Assembly (NCBI RefSeq): GCF_009708075.1
Contig: NZ_WMBT01000003.1
Span: 451,848 to 515,847, forward strand
Reading direction: 5' to 3'
Source: Paracoccus lichenicola
Lineage (GTDB): Bacteria; Pseudomonadota; Alphaproteobacteria; Rhodobacterales; Rhodobacteraceae
Length of the DNA: 64,000 nt
Below the pieces are notes generated by a model. It saw nothing but the letters and a program-made list of their open reading frames with translations, ran no database searches and was not told where the DNA came from. Made by a program: the position numbers and the translations under genes. This document shows, piece by piece, positions 57,595-64,000 of this stretch; positions within the stretch are counted from its first letter, which is position 1, and every line of letters starts with the position of its first letter.

Positions 57595-58980
57595 ATGGAT
57601 GACATCTGGGGTCAGGCATGTGCCGCGCTGGAAACAAGCGTGGGACCGAACAACTTCAACCATTGGATCAAGCCCTTGCGCCTGACCGGACTCGACTCCG
57701 GGATCGCGCATTTCGCCAGTCCGACGCGCTTCATCTCGGACTGGGTGAACCGGCATTTCGCCAAGGACATCATGGGAGAGCTGAGCCGCCACGGCCAGCC
57801 CGTCGAACGGCTGCGCTTCGACGTGGTCCCGCAGGCCGCCCCCGGCCGTGCCCGCCCCGCCGCTGCCGCCGCGCCCGCAAGGCCCGCGCGCCCGGTGGCA
57901 TCCGTTGCCGCGCCCGCCACCGCCCGCGTGGCGCGTGCCGACCTGGGCGCGCCGCTGGATCCGCGCTATACCTTCGGCAATTTCGTGGTGGGCAAGCCCA
58001 ACGAACTGGCCCATGCCGCCGCCCGCCGCGTGGCCGAGGGCGGGCCGGTGGGCTTCAACCCGCTGTTCCTCTATGGCGGCGTGGGCCTGGGCAAGACGCA
58101 CCTGATGCACGCCATCGCGCATGACTATCAGGCGCGCCATCCCCTGGCCCAGGTCCTGTACCTGTCGGCCGAGCAGTTCATGTACCGTTTCGTCCAGGCC
58201 TTGCGCGAAAGCACCATCATGGATTTCAAGGGCATGTTCCGCAACGTGAACATGCTGATGGTCGATGACGTGCAGTTCATCGCCGGCAAGGACAGCACCC
58301 AGGAAGAATTCTTCCACACCTTCAACGCCCTGGTCGATCAGGGCAAGCAGATCGTCATTTCCGCCGACCGCGCGCCCGCCGAGATCAAGGGGCTTGAGGA
58401 ACGCATCAAGTCGCGCCTGTCCTGCGGGCTGATCGTGGACCTGCATCCCACGACCTACGAGCTGCGCCTCGGCATCCTGCAATCCAAGACTGAGGTGTTC
58501 CGCGCCCAGCAGCTGGACCTGCAGATCGGCACCGGCGTGCTGGAGTTCCTGGCCCATCGCATCACCACCAACGTCCGCGTTCTGGAAGGCGCGTTGCAGC
58601 GGCTGTTCGCCCATGCGAGCTTGCTTCGCCGCGAGATCACGCTGGAGGTGGCCCAGGAATGCCTGGCCGACATCCTGCGCACCAACGACCGCAAGATCTC
58701 CATCGACGACATCCAGCGCAAGGTGGCGGAACACTACAACATCCGCCTGGCCGACATGGTGGGACCCAAGCGCGCCCGCAACGTCGCCCGGCCCCGCCAG
58801 ATCGCCATGTACCTGTCCAAGCAGCTGACCAGCCGCAGCCTGCCGGAAATCGGCCGCCGCTTCGGCGGGCGCGACCACACCACGATCATGCACGGCATCC
58901 GCAAGATCGAGGAACTGGTCATCGAGGATCACGCCCTGGCCGAGGATGTGAACATGCTGCGCCGCCTGCTGGAAGCCTGA
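57595..58980 (+). CDS. dnaA: Chromosomal replication initiator DnaA
   Basis: AAA+ initiator of 461 residues. Domain I (1-75), an Ala/Pro-rich linker (80-115), ATPase with Walker A GGVGLGKTHL (161-170), Walker B MLMVDDVQFIAG, and the DNA-binding domain with GGRDHTTIMHGIRKIEEL at the end. First gene of dnaA-dnaN-recF-gyrB. Confidence 0.98.
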   Translation: MDDIWGQACAALETSVGPNNFNHWIKPLRLTGLDSGIAHFASPTRFISDWVNRHFAKDIMGELSRHGQPVERLRFDVVPQAAPGRARPAAAAAPARPARPVASVAAPATARVARADLGAPLDPRYTFGNFVVGKPNELAHAAARRVAEGGPVGFNPLFLYGGVGLGKTHLMHAIAHDYQARHPLAQVLYLSAEQFMYRFVQALRESTIMDFKGMFRNVNMLMVDDVQFIAGKDSTQEEFFHTFNALVDQGKQIVISADRAPAEIKGLEERIKSRLSCGLIVDLHPTTYELRLGILQSKTEVFRAQQLDLQIGTGVLEFLAHRITTNVRVLEGALQRLFAHASLLRREITLEVAQECLADILRTNDRKISIDDIQRKVAEHYNIRLADMVGPKRARNVARPRQIAMYLSKQLTSRSLPEIGRRFGGRDHTTIMHGIRKIEELVIEDHALAEDVNMLRRLLEA

Positions 58981-59068
58981 CGCACGAAACCCTTGTGAGC
59001 ATCCGCGCGGGCCGTTACAAATCAGGTCCGTTTACGGGCCGGGATGGCCGCAGGCACAGGGAAAAGCG

Positions 59069-60187
59069 ATGAAATTCTCGATCGAGCGCGCCGTTCTGGT
59101 GAAGGCCGTCTCTCAGGCCCAGTCGGTTGTGGAACGCCGCAACACCATCCCGATCCTGGCCAACGTCCTGATCGAGGCAACGGGGGACGGCGTCAGCTTC
59201 CGCGCCACCGACCTGGATACCGAGGTCGTGGACCGCGCCGCGGCCCAGGTCGAACGCCCCGGCGCCACCACCGTCAGCGCCGTCATGCTGAACGAGATCG
59301 CGAGGAAACTGCCCGACGGCGCCCTGGTGCAGATCAGTTCCGACGACGCGGCGGGGCGGCTGGCCGTGCAGGCGGGGCGGTCGTCCTTCAGCCTGGCCAC
59401 GCTGCCGCGCGAGGATTTCCCGGTCATGGCCTCCAGCGAATACAGCGCCAACTTCAAGGCCAAGGCCGACATGCTGCGCCGCCTGTTCGACAAGGCCAAG
59501 TTCGCGATTTCCACCGAGGAGACGCGCTATTACCTGAATGGCGTCTACATGCACGTGGCCCAGGCCGACGGGATGCCCATGCTGCGCTGCGTGGCGACCG
59601 ACGGGCACCGCCTGGCGCGCATCGACGCGCCGCTGCCGGTGGGTGCGGACGACATGCCCGGCGTGATCGTGCCGCGCAAGACGGTCGCGGAACTGCGCAA
59701 GCTTCTGGACGACGACGACACCGACATCGCGGTATCCGTCAGCGAAACCAAGGTGCGTTTCGCCACGCCCACGCTGACGCTGACCTCGAAGGTGATCGAC
59801 GGGACGTTCCCGGACTATTCGCGGGTGATCCCGCTGGGCAACGCCCGCAAGCTCGAGGTTGACGCCGCCGATTTCGCCCGCGCCGTGGACCGCGTGGCCA
59901 CCGTCAGCAGCGAACGCTCGCGCGCGGTCAAGCTGTCCTTGGACCAGGACCGGCTGGTCCTGTCGGTCAACGCCCCCGACGCGGGCGCGGCCGAGGAGGA
60001 GCTGATCGTGGCCTATGCCGACGACCCGCTGGAAATCGGCTTCAACGCCAAGTACCTGCAGGAAATCGCGTCCCAGGTGGACCGCGACAACGCCGTGTTC
60101 ATGTTCAACGGCTCGGGCGACGCGGCGCTGATCCGGGAAGGATCCGACCAGACGGCGGTTTATGTCGTCATGCCGATGCGGGTGTGA
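59069..60187 (+). CDS. dnaN: DNA polymerase III beta sliding clamp
   Basis: Ring-shaped processivity clamp of 372 residues. MKFSIERAVLVKAVSQAQSV, NTIPILANVLIEA, ATDGHRLAR and the C-terminal YVVMPMRV are family features. Lies 88 bases after dnaA and overlaps recF by 4 bases. Confidence 0.98.
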   Translation: MKFSIERAVLVKAVSQAQSVVERRNTIPILANVLIEATGDGVSFRATDLDTEVVDRAAAQVERPGATTVSAVMLNEIARKLPDGALVQISSDDAAGRLAVQAGRSSFSLATLPREDFPVMASSEYSANFKAKADMLRRLFDKAKFAISTEETRYYLNGVYMHVAQADGMPMLRCVATDGHRLARIDAPLPVGADDMPGVIVPRKTVAELRKLLDDDDTDIAVSVSETKVRFATPTLTLTSKVIDGTFPDYSRVIPLGNARKLEVDAADFARAVDRVATVSSERSRAVKLSLDQDRLVLSVNAPDAGAAEEELIVAYADDPLEIGFNAKYLQEIASQVDRDNAVFMFNGSGDAALIREGSDQTAVYVVMPMRV

Positions 60188-61260
60188 CGCTTAGCCGTCT
60201 TTCGCTGGCGCAGTTCCGGTCCTGGTCCCGGCTGGATCTGGACCTGGACGGGCGGCCGCTGGCGATCTTCGGTCCCAATGGATCGGGCAAGACCAATATC
60301 CTGGAAGCCCTGTCGATGCTGGCGCCGGGGCGCGGGCTGCGGGCGGCCCCTGCACCCGAGCAGGCCCGGCAGGGGCTGGAGGCCGGCTGGCGCATCCGGG
60401 CCGCCCTTGACGGCCACACGGTCGAAACCGCCGCCCTGCCCGGCCAGCCCCGCACGGTCCTGATAGACGACAAGCCGGTGGCGCAGACCGCGCTTGGTCG
60501 CCTTTTGCGCATCCTCTGGCTGGTGCCCGCCATGGACCGGCTGTGGTCCGACCCGCCCGAGGCGCGCCGCCGCTTCCTGGACCGCGTGACGCTGAGCCTT
60601 TATCCCGATCACGCCGACCTGGCGCTGACCTATGAGAAGGCGATGCGGGAAAGGAACCGCCTGCTCAAGGACGGCATCCACGACCCCGGCTGGTATCGCG
60701 CGCTGGAGGCGCAGATGGGGGATGCGGGCGCGGCCCTGACCCGCAACCGCCGGGACGCGCTGACGGCCATCATGGCCGCGCAGGACGGCGGCGACTTTCC
60801 CGCAGCCACCCTGGCGCTGCTGCCCGGAGAAGGCCAGGCCGACGATCCCGATCCGGACAGCATCAGTGCGCGCCTGGCCACGATGCGCCCGCGCGACCTG
60901 GCCGCCGGACGCACCCTGACCGGCCCGCACCGCGCCGACCTGGGCGCGCATTGGGGACCGCAGGACATGCCCGCCGCGCTGTCCTCGACCGGCGAGCAAA
61001 AGGCGCTGTTGCTGTCGTTGATCCTGGCCAATGCCCGCGCGCTGTCCGGCCAGCCGGTCGTCCTGCTGCTGGACGAGGTCGCGGCCCATCTGGACGCCGA
61101 TCGCCGCGCGGCGCTTTACGACCGCATCTGCGGCCTGCCCGCGCAAAGCCTGCTGACCGGCACGGGACCGGAACTGTTCGACAGCCTCGGCCCCCGCGCG
61201 CGGCGCCTGTCGGTGACGAAAACGGACGGGCTGTCGCAGGCTGCCGAAACCACCGGCTGA
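60184..61260 (+). CDS. recF: DNA replication and repair protein RecF
   Basis: SMC-like ATPase of 358 residues that loads RecA at gaps. Walker A GPNGSGKTN, LPGQPRTVLIDDKP, signature-like LSSTGEQKALLLSLILA and Walker B VVLLLDEVAAHLD are present. It begins with GTG overlapping the dnaN stop (GTGA), so it is translationally coupled to dnaN. Confidence 0.96.
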   Translation: MTLSRLSLAQFRSWSRLDLDLDGRPLAIFGPNGSGKTNILEALSMLAPGRGLRAAPAPEQARQGLEAGWRIRAALDGHTVETAALPGQPRTVLIDDKPVAQTALGRLLRILWLVPAMDRLWSDPPEARRRFLDRVTLSLYPDHADLALTYEKAMRERNRLLKDGIHDPGWYRALEAQMGDAGAALTRNRRDALTAIMAAQDGGDFPAATLALLPGEGQADDPDPDSISARLATMRPRDLAAGRTLTGPHRADLGAHWGPQDMPAALSSTGEQKALLLSLILANARALSGQPVVLLLDEVAAHLDADRRAALYDRICGLPAQSLLTGTGPELFDSLGPRARRLSVTKTDGLSQAAETTG

Positions 61261-61300
61261 ACCCTGCCAAAAACGCAGAAAAATCCCGTCTTTCCCGTGA

Positions 61301-63793
<2,493 letters not shown>

Positions 63794-64000
63794 TGCAACA
63801 TGTGGCAAATCTGCCGCGGCAAGCCCGTCGAGGGCCGATCTGCAATTGCCGGAATGGCGCGTTGCCGTTATGCGTTCATCTGTCCTGCGATTCGCGCTGT
63901 GATTGAAACTTCCGAAGTGAAGGAGCCTCTGATACCAACCGCCTTAACCATTGACCGCTTTTGCATACTCACGCGTGGCAATTGATCGGATGCGCTCGGG
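63794..64000. other. Region after gyrB to the window end
   Basis: About 200 bases with no supported gene. GC content falls towards the end, which may mark the start of a different locus. Nothing further can be identified. Confidence 0.3.

Overview
The window is a high-GC alphaproteobacterial chromosome segment. Form IC (red-type) Rubisco with CbbX, a complete pqqABCDE operon, FlaF/FlbT flagellin regulators and the aglEFGAK operon all point to Rhodobacterales. A facultatively autotrophic or methylotrophic Paracoccus or close relative is the best guess, made from gene content only.

Layout. 1-5.6 kb: a TRAP transporter operon (minus strand) with two tandem paralogous binding proteins, a TetR regulator and a Baeyer-Villiger monooxygenase. 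5.6-6.6 kb: a gene-poor stretch with decayed IS fragments. 6.6-11.6 kb: part of a flagellar regulon (DUF1217 protein, FlbT, FlaF, flagellin, FlgN-like protein, rod-binding protein, FliK, FlgD). 11.6-22.1 kb: divergent cbbR and the Calvin-cycle operon cbbFPTALSXE plus a short-chain dehydrogenase. 22.1-23.8 kb: a sulfotransferase/GT90 fusion. 23.9-28.6 kb: tandem glycine riboswitch and gcvTHP. 28.6-33.6 kb (minus): argC, DUF779, topoisomerase IB, aldehyde dehydrogenase and a short AcoR-like regulator. 33.7-42.5 kb (minus): membrane PQQ glucose dehydrogenase and the alpha-glucoside operon aglEFGAK. 42.6-52.1 kb: a quinoprotein island with a zinc metallohydrolase, pqqABCDE, a SoxYZ-like carrier, a response regulator, a FIST sensor, a hybrid histidine kinase and two secreted unknowns. 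52.3-56.6 kb: ubiBE, mutM and an enoyl-CoA hydratase. 56.8-63.8 kb: rpsT and the dnaA-dnaN-recF-gyrB group.

The pieces fit together. CO2 fixation by Rubisco creates 2-phosphoglycolate, whose salvage yields glycine for the riboswitch-controlled cleavage system next door. PQQ made by the pqq operon serves quinoprotein dehydrogenases such as the glucose dehydrogenase encoded 8 kb away. The aldehyde dehydrogenase would take the aldehyde products of alcohol quinoproteins. The FIST/kinase/regulator triad is a plausible controller of such genes.

No single system looks wholly new. The best candidates for undescribed biology are the sulfotransferase-GT90 fusion, the RR-FIST-kinase unit with its two unknown exported proteins beside pqq, the compact AcoR-like regulator without an AAA+ domain and its 20-bp palindrome, and several alternative-pairing hairpins (cbbL-cbbS, rpsT leader, 52.1-52.3 kb).
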